Origin: CAZEGC01 sp964511635
GTDB taxonomy: Bacteria; Patescibacteriota; Saccharimonadia; Saccharimonadales; Saccharimonadaceae
NCBI GenBank assembly: GCA_964511635.1
Contig: CAZEGC010000002.1
Span: 1 to 42,400 of the forward strand
Reading direction: 5' to 3'
Length of the DNA: 42,400 nt
Position numbers and translations under genes: made by a program. Shown here piece after piece: positions 6,593 to 14,810 of the stretch. How positions within the stretch are numbered: position 1 is the first letter of the stretch; each line of letters opens with the position of its first letter. The notes beneath the pieces are model-generated. The model saw only the letters and a list, made by a program, of their open reading frames with translations, searched no databases and was not told the origin of the DNA.

Positions 6593-8104
6593 ATGGCAAC
6601 ACTAAAAGACTACCGCAATGAGCGCCTTAGAAAACTAGAAGAGCTAAAGGCCCTTGGCATAAATCCGTACCCATCTAAGAGCCATCGAACTGAAATGGCG
6701 ATGGATATTGTTAATAATTTTGATCAAAAAGAGGGGCAGCAAGCAACTGTAGCAGGTCGGATCGTGGGTATCCGCAAGTTTGGGAAGTTGGCCTTTATCG
6801 TACTGCGAGATTATAGCGGCCAAATTCAACTGTTTCTCCGCTCTGGTGAAGTTTCAGGTCTGAATGCGAGCCAGAACTTGCTGGGCATTGATCAGCTACC
6901 ACTGCTAGATAGCGGTGACTTTATTGAAGCAACTGGCGAAATTATTCGGACAAAGACTGGTGAAATATCGGTAGCAGTGGGCTCGCTTCGCTTGCTTGCC
7001 AAGTCGCTTCGCCCGATGCCGAGTGCTCAGGACGGTTTTTCAAATAAAGAAGAGCGCATGCGTCGGCGCTACGTTGACATGAACGTGAACCTCGATGTGC
7101 GTGATCGATTTATGCGCAGGTCAAAATTTTGGCAAGCAACTCGTGATTATTTAAATGAAAATGGCTTCATAGAAATTAACATCCCCGTGCTTGAACATAC
7201 TACTGGCGGCGCGGATGCTAATCCATTTGTTACGCATATGGATGCGCTTGATCAGCAGTTTTATTTGCGAATTAGTCACGAACTACCACTAAAGCGACTA
7301 ATTGGCGCAGGGTATGAAAAGGTGTACGATATCGGGCCACGGTTTAGAAACGAAAATTATAGCGACGAGCATTTGCCTGAACATGTCGCAATGGAGTGGT
7401 ACTGGGCGTATGCCAACTGGCAGGATGGTCGCAAGTTTATGGAAGGCATGTACAGGCGCGTACTTGAAGAGGCATTCGGCACGCTAAAGTTTAAGTTGGG
7501 TGAGTTTGACATCGATATGGGCGGCGAATGGGAGGTGTGGGATTACGCAGACGTTATTCGTTCTCGCTATGGCATAGACGTATACGAGTCATCGCTGGAT
7601 GAGGTCAAGGCCGCTCTGTCTGCTAACAACTTGGAAGTAGAAAAAACAGAAAACCGAGCCCGTGGTATAGACAAGTTATGGAAGCATATTCGTAAAGACG
7701 TAGCTGGGCCCGTTTGGTTAATCAATACACCGAAATTTATTAGTCCGCTAGCTAAGTCTAATCCAGATAATGACAATGTAGCCGAACGCTTCCAGGCGGT
7801 GATAGCTGGTAGCGAACTTGGTAATGGCTTTTCAGAGCTTAACGATCCGATTGATCAGCTGGACCGTTTTGTCGAGCAACAGCAAATGCGCGATGCAGGT
7901 GACGAAGAGGCAATGATGCTTGATATCGATTACGTCGAGATGCTGGAGTACGGTATGCCACCAGCGGTCGGCTGGGGCTATAGCGAGCGGGTGTTTTGGA
8001 TATTTGAAGGCGTTAGCGCGCGCGAGGGTGTGCCATTTCCGCAGCTTCGAAGCGAGGTTGATGGTACGACTCGCGACATATACCCCGACGTTAAGTTCGA
8101 TTAA
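6593..8104 (+). CDS. lysS: Lysyl-tRNA synthetase, class II
   Basis: Charges tRNA-Lys. The 503-residue protein has an N-terminal OB-fold anticodon-binding domain (GRIVGIRKFGKLAFIVLRD near residue 56). The class II core follows: motif 2 GPRFRNENYSDEHLPEH around residues 248-264, and motif 3 region GWGYSERVFWIFEGV near the C-terminus. Motif 3 reads GYSER rather than the more usual G-(I/L)-D-R, so it is a divergent member. The ATG at 6593 is nine bases downstream of an extended -10 and there is no Shine-Dalgarno sequence. Confidence 0.93.
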   Translation: MATLKDYRNERLRKLEELKALGINPYPSKSHRTEMAMDIVNNFDQKEGQQATVAGRIVGIRKFGKLAFIVLRDYSGQIQLFLRSGEVSGLNASQNLLGIDQLPLLDSGDFIEATGEIIRTKTGEISVAVGSLRLLAKSLRPMPSAQDGFSNKEERMRRRYVDMNVNLDVRDRFMRRSKFWQATRDYLNENGFIEINIPVLEHTTGGADANPFVTHMDALDQQFYLRISHELPLKRLIGAGYEKVYDIGPRFRNENYSDEHLPEHVAMEWYWAYANWQDGRKFMEGMYRRVLEEAFGTLKFKLGEFDIDMGGEWEVWDYADVIRSRYGIDVYESSLDEVKAALSANNLEVEKTENRARGIDKLWKHIRKDVAGPVWLINTPKFISPLAKSNPDNDNVAERFQAVIAGSELGNGFSELNDPIDQLDRFVEQQQMRDAGDEEAMMLDIDYVEMLEYGMPPAVGWGYSERVFWIFEGVSAREGVPFPQLRSEVDGTTRDIYPDVKFD

Positions 8105-8109
8105 CTTAC

Positions 8110-8138
8110 TTGCAAAAGTATAGCAAATACTCTATTAT
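8110..8138 (+). promoter_or_regulatory. Promoter of the FMN reductase gene
   Basis: TTGCAA (8110-8115), 17 bases, TATTAT (8133-8138). It lies inside the upstream extension of the reading frame, which supports the later start at 8176. Confidence 0.65.
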
Positions 8139-8175
8139 GGATAGAGTTGAATTTAAATTGATAGGGGGAGTGCGC

Positions 8176-8715
8176 ATGAAAATTGCAGTACTTGTCGGTA
8201 GTTTGCGTGCCGATTCACTTAACAAGAAATTAGCCGCTAATTTAGAAAAATTAGCACCAGAAGGTATGCAGTTTGATCACGTGGATATTGCCAGTCTGCC
8301 ATTATTTAACGAGGAGCTGGAGTCAGATTACCCCGCCAGTGCAAGCAAAATGAAGCAGCAAATAGAAGCAGCCGACGCGGTGCTATTTGTAACTCCGGAA
8401 TATAACCGCAGCATGAGTGGGGTTCTTAAAAATGCAATCGATTGGGGTAGCCGGCCCTGGGGTAAGAACTCTTTCGATGGCAAGCTGGCGGCAATTGCGG
8501 GGGCGAGTCTGAGTTCGCTTGGCACTGCAGTCGCACAAGCTCATTTGCGAAGTGTTTTGGTGTATTTAAACATGAACGTGATTGGTCAGCCCGAAGTATA
8601 CCTTAGTAGCGCCCATGAATTATTTGATGAAAGCGGCGAGGTAGTTGATGCATCAAAAGAGGTTTTAGAAAATTTCGTAAATTCGCTAGCTAGCGCCGCC
8701 CAGGCGAGTAAATAG
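8176..8715 (+). CDS. NAD(P)H-dependent FMN reductase / azoreductase-like flavoprotein
   Basis: Flavodoxin-like fold, 179 residues. The N-terminal VLVGSLRADSLNKKLA is the phosphate-binding loop for FMN. TPEYNRSMSGVLKNAIDW at about residues 74-91 is the second family signature that contacts the isoalloxazine ring. It probably reduces free flavin or quinone/azo substrates with NAD(P)H. The frame is open to 8110, but a promoter occupies 8110-8138. AGGGGGAG at 8161-8168 gives a good ribosome binding site for ATG 8176. A second reductase of the same fold begins at 42206. Confidence 0.88.
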   Translation: MKIAVLVGSLRADSLNKKLAANLEKLAPEGMQFDHVDIASLPLFNEELESDYPASASKMKQQIEAADAVLFVTPEYNRSMSGVLKNAIDWGSRPWGKNSFDGKLAAIAGASLSSLGTAVAQAHLRSVLVYLNMNVIGQPEVYLSSAHELFDESGEVVDASKEVLENFVNSLASAAQASK

Positions 8716-8747
8716 AACTCCATAGAGCCTGATTAGATTAAATATAA

Positions 8748-8782
8748 GTAGTGCTCGCTTCCGTTGTGGCTGCGAGCACTAC
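8748..8782. repeat. Perfect 11-bp inverted repeat with 13-base loop
   Basis: GTAGTGCTCGC (8748-8758) pairs with GCGAGCACTAC (8772-8782). It sits 33 bases before an extended -10 promoter and lacks a T-run. It may be a terminator for the FMN reductase gene without U-tail, or a protein-binding site. Confidence 0.55.
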
Positions 8783-8814
8783 ATGGCTTAAAGAGCGCTT
8801 TGAAGTAGTAATTC

Positions 8815-8823
8815 TGATATAAT
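8815..8823 (+). promoter_or_regulatory. Extended -10 promoter of the ABC exporter
   Basis: Perfect TG-A-TATAAT. The leader would be about 75 bases and ends in AAGGGGAG before the ATG at 8906. Confidence 0.65.
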
Positions 8824-8905
8824 TATATGGAATTAAAGGGCTGCTTTAGTGGACGCAACGTCAAGAAATTGCAATATGCCACGAGGAATAGATTAAGGGG
8901 AGTTA

Positions 8906-9625
8906 ATGATAGAAGTAAAAAACGTCACCAAGACGTATGGCAAGAAACACAATCTTTTTACAGCACTGGACGACGTAAGTTTTACGATTCCAACTGGCGC
9001 AAGTGTTGCGATACTCGGAAAATCTGGGAGTGGAAAGTCGACGCTCATGCACGCCATGAGCGGACTTGATCGGCCACAAGCTGGTGAGGTAATCGTTGAT
9101 GAGGTGGACATATTAAAACTACCAGAGCGAGAAGTCGATGCTTTTCGAGCTAGGCAAATTAGTTTCGTGTTTCAAAGTTTTTTTGTTCAAGCAAACGAAA
9201 GCTGTTTTGATAATGTTAGCTTACCGCTTGAAGTTGCTGGGGTGCCAAGGGCAAAGCGTAAAGAGCGGATCGAAGCAGCGCTTGATGCGGTTGAACTATC
9301 TGACAAGATTAATTCACGTGCCCGTGACCTATCTGGCGGCCAGAAGCAGCGGCTTGCCATCGCTAGAGCGATAGTTAATGACGCTAAGATACTATTTGCT
9401 GATGAGCCAACAGGCAACTTAGACACTGTGACTGGCGCTGTTATTGAGGACCTTTTGTTTGATTACCATAAAACGAAAGGAGCTACGCTTATAATTGTCA
9501 CTCACGACCCAGAATTAGCCGCCAAATGTGATATGCAGATAAATATAAAAGATGGCAAGATTGAATCGATTGATAGTAAAAAGACCTCGAAAAATAAAAA
9601 AACTAACTCCAGGAGGTCAGCATGA
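8906..9625 (+). CDS. ABC transporter ATP-binding protein, MacB/LolD type
   Basis: 239 residues. Walker A GKSGSGKST at residues 38-46, the signature DLSGGQKQR near 140, Walker B ILFADEPTGNLD near 161-172, and an H-loop THD. The sequence is closest in style to the ATPases of the MacB/LolCDE (type VII) class, which couple to FtsX-like permeases for mechanotransmission rather than classic transport. The C-terminal 20 residues are Lys/Ser rich. Ribosome binding site AAGGGGAG precedes ATG 8906. The stop overlaps the permease start (ATGA), so the two are translationally coupled. Confidence 0.92.
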   Translation: MIEVKNVTKTYGKKHNLFTALDDVSFTIPTGASVAILGKSGSGKSTLMHAMSGLDRPQAGEVIVDEVDILKLPEREVDAFRARQISFVFQSFFVQANESCFDNVSLPLEVAGVPRAKRKERIEAALDAVELSDKINSRARDLSGGQKQRLAIARAIVNDAKILFADEPTGNLDTVTGAVIEDLLFDYHKTKGATLIIVTHDPELAAKCDMQINIKDGKIESIDSKKTSKNKKTNSRRSA

Positions 9626-10920
9626 AAATTACTGATATCATCAGGCGATCCAGTCGTAGCCTAAAGCAAGCCAAAGCCCGAACGTTCTTAACTAGTGGCG
9701 CTATTGCAGTCGGTGCTTTTACGATAGTGCTTAGTCTAGCTCTTGGCACGGGTGTGCGTGAGTATACGGAAAGCGCCGTTAGGGCCAACACCGATGTGCG
9801 CGAGTTAACAGTAAGTCAGCAGCTGCCAGAAGGCGAGTTTGGCCAAGTGCCAGAACCTCAAATCTATGATGAGAGTAGTGCGGCTCCGTCTCCAATGGGT
9901 GGTGGCGGTGGCTTTAATATCGATCCTCTCACTCGTGACGACATTGAAAAGTTAGGGGAGGTTAATGGGGTCGAGTCGGTTGATCCAATTTTCCAAATCC
10001 AAGCAGAATATATTCAGTATGATGACTCTGACAAATACGAGGTGCAAAGCATCGCAACCTATGGAACGGGGCCGCGGCCTGAATTTGCCGCTGGCGGCAT
10101 TGACGATGACTCGCCCGAAGATAGCATAGTAATTACTAGTCAGTATCGCGAAGCGCTAGGCTTTGACAGTGACGAGGTAGCAATTGGCGAAAGCGTAGTG
10201 ATCGCTGTTCGTCGCCAAATTGATCCAGCTAGCGAACCTAAAGAGTACGAGTTCATCGTGCGTGGTGTGAGCGCGCAGTCTAATCTGGCACTTAGAACGT
10301 CCAGTAGCTTGTTAATTTCGCGTGAACGGGCCGAAGAGCTTTACGACTATTCATTAGAGGGCCTGCCGCAGCAGGGGCAGTATTTTGCTGCCAGTGTCAT
10401 GGTGGGTGATGCTGATATGGCCGAAACAATTCGTGATCGCATCAATAATCTGGGCTACGAGGCTCAGACGGCGGAGGATATTCTGGGCGTGTTGTTTCAG
10501 TTTATCAATGTATTGCAGGGTATTTTAATCGGACTTGGTGGACTAGCAGTACTTACAGCCGTATTTGGGATTATTAATACCCAGTATATTTCAGTACTCG
10601 AACGCACTCAGCAAATCGGACTCATGAAGGCGCTAGGCGCTAGGCGACGTGATGTTGGACGATTATTCAAACTAGAGGCAGCCTGGCTGGGCTTTATTGG
10701 TGGAGCTTTAGGGGCTATACTTGCCGTCATTACTGGCGTAGTAGTTAATCCAGTAATTAGCGAAACACTTGGAATAGGTGACCACTATCTTCTACTATTT
10801 GAGCCCATCAGTGCCGTTGTCGTCGTACTAGGGCTAATGTTAATTGCAGTTATAGCAGGGATTTTACCTAGCCGAAAAGCCGCTAAGCTTGACCCGATTG
10901 AAGCTTTGCGAACTGAGTAG
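9622..10920 (+). CDS. ABC transporter permease, MacB/FtsX type
   Basis: 432 residues: one N-terminal membrane helix (about 25-45), a large extracytoplasmic domain of about 240 residues (MacB periplasmic core type), and three C-terminal helices with the FtsX-family linker SVLERTQQIGLMKALGARRRDVGRLF split around residues 325-350. The extracellular part contains a short Gly-rich stretch, PMGGGGGF. AGGAGG lies seven bases before the ATG. With the ATPase at 8906 it forms a two-gene exporter or signalling module. Substrate unknown; candidates are peptides, lipids or antibiotics. Confidence 0.9.
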   Translation: MKITDIIRRSSRSLKQAKARTFLTSGAIAVGAFTIVLSLALGTGVREYTESAVRANTDVRELTVSQQLPEGEFGQVPEPQIYDESSAAPSPMGGGGGFNIDPLTRDDIEKLGEVNGVESVDPIFQIQAEYIQYDDSDKYEVQSIATYGTGPRPEFAAGGIDDDSPEDSIVITSQYREALGFDSDEVAIGESVVIAVRRQIDPASEPKEYEFIVRGVSAQSNLALRTSSSLLISRERAEELYDYSLEGLPQQGQYFAASVMVGDADMAETIRDRINNLGYEAQTAEDILGVLFQFINVLQGILIGLGGLAVLTAVFGIINTQYISVLERTQQIGLMKALGARRRDVGRLFKLEAAWLGFIGGALGAILAVITGVVVNPVISETLGIGDHYLLLFEPISAVVVVLGLMLIAVIAGILPSRKAAKLDPIEALRTE

Positions 10921-11018
10921 GCATACACTCTTGTTCGAGGATGAAGCTTCTTAATAAAGCTCTTTATCTTGGCCTTATTATGTAATTTTCTAGCATAGAT
11001 ATAGTTCCCATCAGCAGT

Positions 11019-11047
11019 TTGCCCGTTCGGAGGCAGTCTGTTAATAT
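11019..11047 (+). promoter_or_regulatory. Promoter of second pilin-like gene, leaderless type
   Basis: TTGCCC (11019-11024), 17 bases, TAATAT (11042-11047). It ends 9 bases before the ATG. The layout and hexamers are nearly the same as for the pilin-FGE gene at 336, so the two may be co-regulated. Confidence 0.65.
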
Positions 11048-11056
11048 TAGTTAAAT

Positions 11057-11611
11057 ATGCAAAAAGTTAAAGGTTTCACTATCGTAGAGCTCCTAATAGT
11101 CGTAGTCGTAATAGGGGTACTGGCTGCCATTACTGTCGTAGCTTATAACGGAGTTCAGCAACGTGCACGGAATTCTCAAATCATTAGTGCAGTGACTCAA
11201 TGGGTCGGCATCATACGTTTATATCAGGCAGAGGAGGGCAGGCTGCCTAACTGGACTTCTTGCCTTGGCACTGAGTATCCGCATGGTAGAACGGGTGAGG
11301 ACGCATCAGGTCCGCAGTGTCGCTCAGAGGGTAACCATTTTAGAATCAATACTAATTTTATGAATGCAGTCGGGCAGTATGCAAAAAACATGCCTCAGCC
11401 AGAATTGATATTTGCTACAAATAGCGCCGAAACAATTTGGTATAGGGGGGCGTACTATATAGGACCCAATCCGGTAACGGCTCGTCTTGACTTTGTGCTG
11501 GCAGGTAGTGGCACTGAGTGTCCACGCGACATAAGAGGCGCGAGTCATATATCACGTACGGTTGACAGTACAAACAATAGTGTCATGTGTGCTATGAGGC
11601 TTACGCCTTAG
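11057..11611 (+). CDS. Type IV pilin-like protein
   Basis: 184 residues. Prepilin site after Gly6 with Phe7 and Glu11 (KG/FTIVELLIV), then a hydrophobic helix to about residue 30. The first 37 residues are very close to those of the protein at 336-1490, so both should be processed by the same prepilin peptidase. The C-terminal domain has four Cys (CLGTEYP, PQCRSEG, GTECPRD, VMCAM) that may form two disulfides. No further domain is recognised. No assembly genes (pilB, pilC, pilD) lie nearby. Likely a minor pilin or pseudopilin. Confidence 0.85.
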   Translation: MQKVKGFTIVELLIVVVVIGVLAAITVVAYNGVQQRARNSQIISAVTQWVGIIRLYQAEEGRLPNWTSCLGTEYPHGRTGEDASGPQCRSEGNHFRINTNFMNAVGQYAKNMPQPELIFATNSAETIWYRGAYYIGPNPVTARLDFVLAGSGTECPRDIRGASHISRTVDSTNNSVMCAMRLTP

Positions 11612-11639
11612 AGCTATAAATAAAATCTTACTTTTAGTT

Positions 11640-11648
11640 TGCTACAAT
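11640..11648 (+). promoter_or_regulatory. Extended -10 promoter of serS
   Basis: TG-C-TACAAT, ending 6 bases before the ATG at 11655; leaderless type. Confidence 0.6.
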
Positions 11649-11654
11649 AGTCAT

Positions 11655-12899
11655 ATGTTAGATATAAAGTTCGTGCGCCAAGAGCCACAGCTAGTACAGG
11701 ATAATGCCCGAAAAAAGGGCTACGATATTAATATTGATGAAATTTTATCAGCTGATGCTCGCCGCCGCGAGCTGCAGCAGCAAACTGACGCACTACGAGC
11801 TAGTCGTAATGATATTGCTAGTCGGGTGAAGGGTGGCAAGCCATCACAGGAGCTGATCGATGAGGGTAAGCAGAACAAGCAAAAGCTAGTGCAGCTTGAA
11901 ACCGAGCTTCGAGTGGCAGAAGAGCGTTTTAATGATCTGTTCGCTCAGCTTCCGAACATTATGGACGAGGGCGTGCCTGTTGGCGGTGAAGAAGATAGCG
12001 TTGAAGTGTCCACATGGGGGGATGCAAGCGGCGAGGCAGTTGATCACCTGGAGTATGCGCAGGCACGCGGATGGCTTGATTTTGAGCGCGGCGCAAAAGT
12101 TGCCGGGGCAAAATTTTACTTTCTAAAGGGTGATTTAGCACTACTTGAAAATGCAATAATGCAGTTTGCTTTAGGTAAGCTAACTGAAAAGGGCTTTAAT
12201 TACGTAACGGTGCCACACATGGTTAATGCTCGCGTAGCAATGGGCACTGGATTTGCGCCGCGCTCTAGCGATCAGAGTGATGAGTATCATATCGAGGGCG
12301 AGGATTTGTCGCTAATTGCCACGGCTGAAATGCCACTGACGGGCATGCATGCTGATGAAATTATCGACGAATCAGACTTGCCGTTACTTTATGCTGGCTA
12401 TAGTCCATGTTATCGAAAAGAAGCTGGGGCGTACGGAAAGCATACACGTGGTTTATTTAGGGTCCATCAATTCAATAAGCTTGAAATGTATGCCTATACA
12501 ACCCCGCAGCAAAGCCAGCAGATACATGAAGAATTACTAAAGGTAGAAGAAGAAATCTGGCAGGCTCTAGATATCCCGTACCGCGTGATTAACATTGCTT
12601 CGGGTGATTTAGGTGCGCCAGCCGCCAAAAAGTACGACATCGAATACTGGTCTCCAGTCGATAAAGCCTATCGTGAACTAACTAGTTGCTCAAACTGCAC
12701 TGACTATCAGGCGCGTAATCTTAATATTCGCGTGCGTCGTGCTGACGGTAGCGTTGAAGTGTTGCATACCCTCAACGGAACAGCGGTGTCGCTAGCGCGT
12801 TCACTGGTTGCAATCATCGAACACTATCAGCTCGAAGACGGTAAACTAGGGGTTCCATCAGCGCTAAGACCATATTTATATGGTCGCGAGTTTATTTAA
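11655..12899 (+). CDS. serS: Seryl-tRNA synthetase
   Basis: 414 residues. The N-terminal about 110 residues form the long antiparallel coiled-coil arm that binds the tRNA-Ser variable arm. The class II core carries motif 2 (YRKEAGAYGKHTRGLFRVHQF, around 251-271) and motif 3 (TLNGTAVSLARSLVAIIEHYQ near 371-391). SCSNCTDYQARN is the usual serine-specific segment. No Shine-Dalgarno; an extended -10 sits directly upstream. The 3' end overlaps the convergent gene on the other strand by eight bases. Confidence 0.96.
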   Translation: MLDIKFVRQEPQLVQDNARKKGYDINIDEILSADARRRELQQQTDALRASRNDIASRVKGGKPSQELIDEGKQNKQKLVQLETELRVAEERFNDLFAQLPNIMDEGVPVGGEEDSVEVSTWGDASGEAVDHLEYAQARGWLDFERGAKVAGAKFYFLKGDLALLENAIMQFALGKLTEKGFNYVTVPHMVNARVAMGTGFAPRSSDQSDEYHIEGEDLSLIATAEMPLTGMHADEIIDESDLPLLYAGYSPCYRKEAGAYGKHTRGLFRVHQFNKLEMYAYTTPQQSQQIHEELLKVEEEIWQALDIPYRVINIASGDLGAPAAKKYDIEYWSPVDKAYRELTSCSNCTDYQARNLNIRVRRADGSVEVLHTLNGTAVSLARSLVAIIEHYQLEDGKLGVPSALRPYLYGREFI

Positions 12900-14235
12900 G
12901 TACCATATACTCTACAGGGATTAAACCCGGGTGGTCTTTGTCGCCATGTAGCGTACGACTTAGTTCGCTGTCGACTATAGGGTCGGCATCGGGGTGTTTA
13001 ATTACGTCTCTGAGGGCTTTTCTAGCCACGTCAGCCGCACGGGTAGCAGCTGTAACCTCACAGGCGCTTTGTATTTCACTTAAGTCGTCAGCCTGATCTC
13101 TATAGGCTTTATAGTATGTGCTAATTACCCCTTTGTCTAGCCAGTCTCTAAAGTTTTTACCTGCATACGTTAAAGCAGAATTTAGTCTATCGAGTGCAAA
13201 GCTGCCAACGACTTGGTGCAGGCGATCTCGTGAAATGTCAGACATTTCTTCAGATGAATCTCGATAAGCCTCTGTCGGGTGGAAGTCATTTGCTGCACTC
13301 CACATATCCTGCAGTTCACTGGTGTGTAAGCGATGAATAAATCTGCGGGGAGAGGTAAAAATTGCTGGAGTGGGCAAGATTTTATAGTAGGGGGGTGGTG
13401 CATCCGCAACTAAATTCAGCACTTCACCTAATCGGTCATCAGCAGAAATACCGCCAAACTTAGCATACCAGCTGAGCGGAATAGCATGACTGGCTTCGTA
13501 AGGTGAGCGTAGGATGTCAGTAGTGATAACATCCATCCAGTGGGTGGCATGCGAAGCATTCGGAAACTGATTATAAAATGCGTGACGCATGTGCGTACCG
13601 CGAGGAGTGTGTAGAGTTGCCTGGTCGCTAGATCCTCCGAGACCTCCAATTAACTGTCGCTGCATGCGACTCATGAACTGATAGTAATCCTGAATAGCCT
13701 TCATGTAGCCTGGTTCTATTTCCTCAACATCTATGTCGTGATTGAGGGCCACTATGTCACCGCGGGGACTAATGGCACCAGAGCGTACGCCGGCAAGTAT
13801 GGTAGCATCCCAGATATGCTTTCGAATTGTACCGATCGGTACCGGGCATTCGTAGCTCGCGTGCGTAATGCGAAGATCAAGCCAGGGTAGCTCGCGTATT
13901 GCTTGGTCAGCTCGAGCGAACGATGTGTCGACTTGACTAATATCCGCCTCAGACTCGGGGTAGTTCATGTGGAATATAACAGTGAAAGGAATGTCAGTTT
14001 GTTGGGCGGCGTATTGCCGGGCGGCAGGCAAAATATTGTCTGCCTCTTGATGGGCTGCAACTGGAATAATCACTACGTACGGCGCTAGCTTGCTAGTTTC
14101 ATCGATTTGATCAGCCAGGGAGGAGGTAAGTAGGTCACTCTCTAGCTTTTGATCATTAATGTAGCGTTCGATGTATCTGTATGCTAAAAGTTCATCAAGC
14201 GTTTCTGCGCGCATGCCTTCAAGAAAATTATCCAT
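12892..14235 (-). CDS. Glycosyltransferase-like (GT-A fold) protein of unknown specificity
   Basis: 447 residues, no signal peptide or membrane helix. Residues 54-67 (VVIIPVAAHQEADN) resemble the opening beta strand and nucleotide-binding loop of family 2 type glycosyltransferases. LNHDID at 164-169 could be the DxD metal site. I see no firm match beyond that, so sugar donor and acceptor are unknown. The C-terminal 200 residues are mostly helical and unassigned. It lies alone on the minus strand between serS and hpf; its stop overlaps the serS stop by eight bases. An AT-rich region with TATTAT and TATATA elements just before its ATG could be the promoter. Confidence 0.6.
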   Translation of the reverse strand: MDNFLEGMRAETLDELLAYRYIERYINDQKLESDLLTSSLADQIDETSKLAPYVVIIPVAAHQEADNILPAARQYAAQQTDIPFTVIFHMNYPESEADISQVDTSFARADQAIRELPWLDLRITHASYECPVPIGTIRKHIWDATILAGVRSGAISPRGDIVALNHDIDVEEIEPGYMKAIQDYYQFMSRMQRQLIGGLGGSSDQATLHTPRGTHMRHAFYNQFPNASHATHWMDVITTDILRSPYEASHAIPLSWYAKFGGISADDRLGEVLNLVADAPPPYYKILPTPAIFTSPRRFIHRLHTSELQDMWSAANDFHPTEAYRDSSEEMSDISRDRLHQVVGSFALDRLNSALTYAGKNFRDWLDKGVISTYYKAYRDQADDLSEIQSACEVTAATRAADVARKALRDVIKHPDADPIVDSELSRTLHGDKDHPGLIPVEYMVLK

Positions 14236-14339
14236 AGTTTATATACTCTATAATAAAAGATTAATTTAATCAAATGGAAAAATACCTTAGCATATGCGAT
14301 AATAGGAGTACAACCTAAGCATAAAAAAGGGGCAAGCAT

Positions 14340-14708
14340 ATGATTGAATCAATTGACATAACTGGCAAAAAAATGACTATTGACCCGATTACTAAAAAGT
14401 ACGTGATGAAAAAAATCGGTCGCCTTGACCGCTATCTGCCTCGACATGCTAGGAAAACTGTTAAAGCCCACGTCACACTGCGGCAGATTGACCAGCCTCA
14501 TGGCAATAAATACAAAGCTGACGTATCGATTAATGTGCCAGAAAAGACACTGACTGCTAGTGAAACGGCAGGGAATGTGCTAGCGGCAATTGATATCGTA
14601 GAGGCAAAGTTATCTTCTCAACTACGTCGATATAAAACTGAAAAGATTGCCCATATCGGAAAGCGTCGGATACTAGGACGCTTCAAGCGTAGTTACGCTC
14701 GTGGCTAG
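14340..14708 (+). CDS. hpf: Ribosome hibernation promoting factor, short form
   Basis: 122 residues with the beta-alpha-beta-beta-beta-alpha fold of the YfiA/HPF family: conserved KKIGRLDRYLP near residue 25, KYKADVSINVP around 60, and the second helix VLAAIDIVEAKLSSQLRRYK. It binds the 30S decoding region during low activity. The long-form C-terminal dimerisation domain is absent, although a basic tail (KRRILGRFKRSYARG) remains. AAGGGG precedes ATG 14340, and TG-C-GATAAT about 35-45 bases upstream may be the promoter. It lies next to secA, an arrangement also seen in Firmicutes. Confidence 0.85.
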   Translation: MIESIDITGKKMTIDPITKKYVMKKIGRLDRYLPRHARKTVKAHVTLRQIDQPHGNKYKADVSINVPEKTLTASETAGNVLAAIDIVEAKLSSQLRRYKTEKIAHIGKRRILGRFKRSYARG

Positions 14709-14754
14709 ATTGAAAGAATTATTTTCTACCCTTTTATCTCACGTGTAAACAGCG

Positions 14755-14760
14755 TATAAT
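14755..14760 (+). promoter_or_regulatory. -10 element of secA promoter
   Basis: Perfect TATAAT about 50 bases before the secA ATG. The -35 is poor. GAGG 12 bases before the ATG serves as ribosome binding site. Confidence 0.45.
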
Positions 14761-14810
14761 GATACGTAGTATTTTACAGAAATTGTCTGATTAAGTGAGG
14801 TTTCTTTCAT

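Noticed and set aside
8110..8175. N-terminal extension of the FMN reductase
   Set aside because: The extension coincides with a 17-spaced promoter, and the flavodoxin loop begins right after ATG 8176, which has a good ribosome binding site.
8827..9069. Open frame of 80 codons before the ABC ATPase
   Set aside because: It begins directly on the -10 region of the promoter and mostly overlaps the ATPase gene in another frame; no family resemblance.
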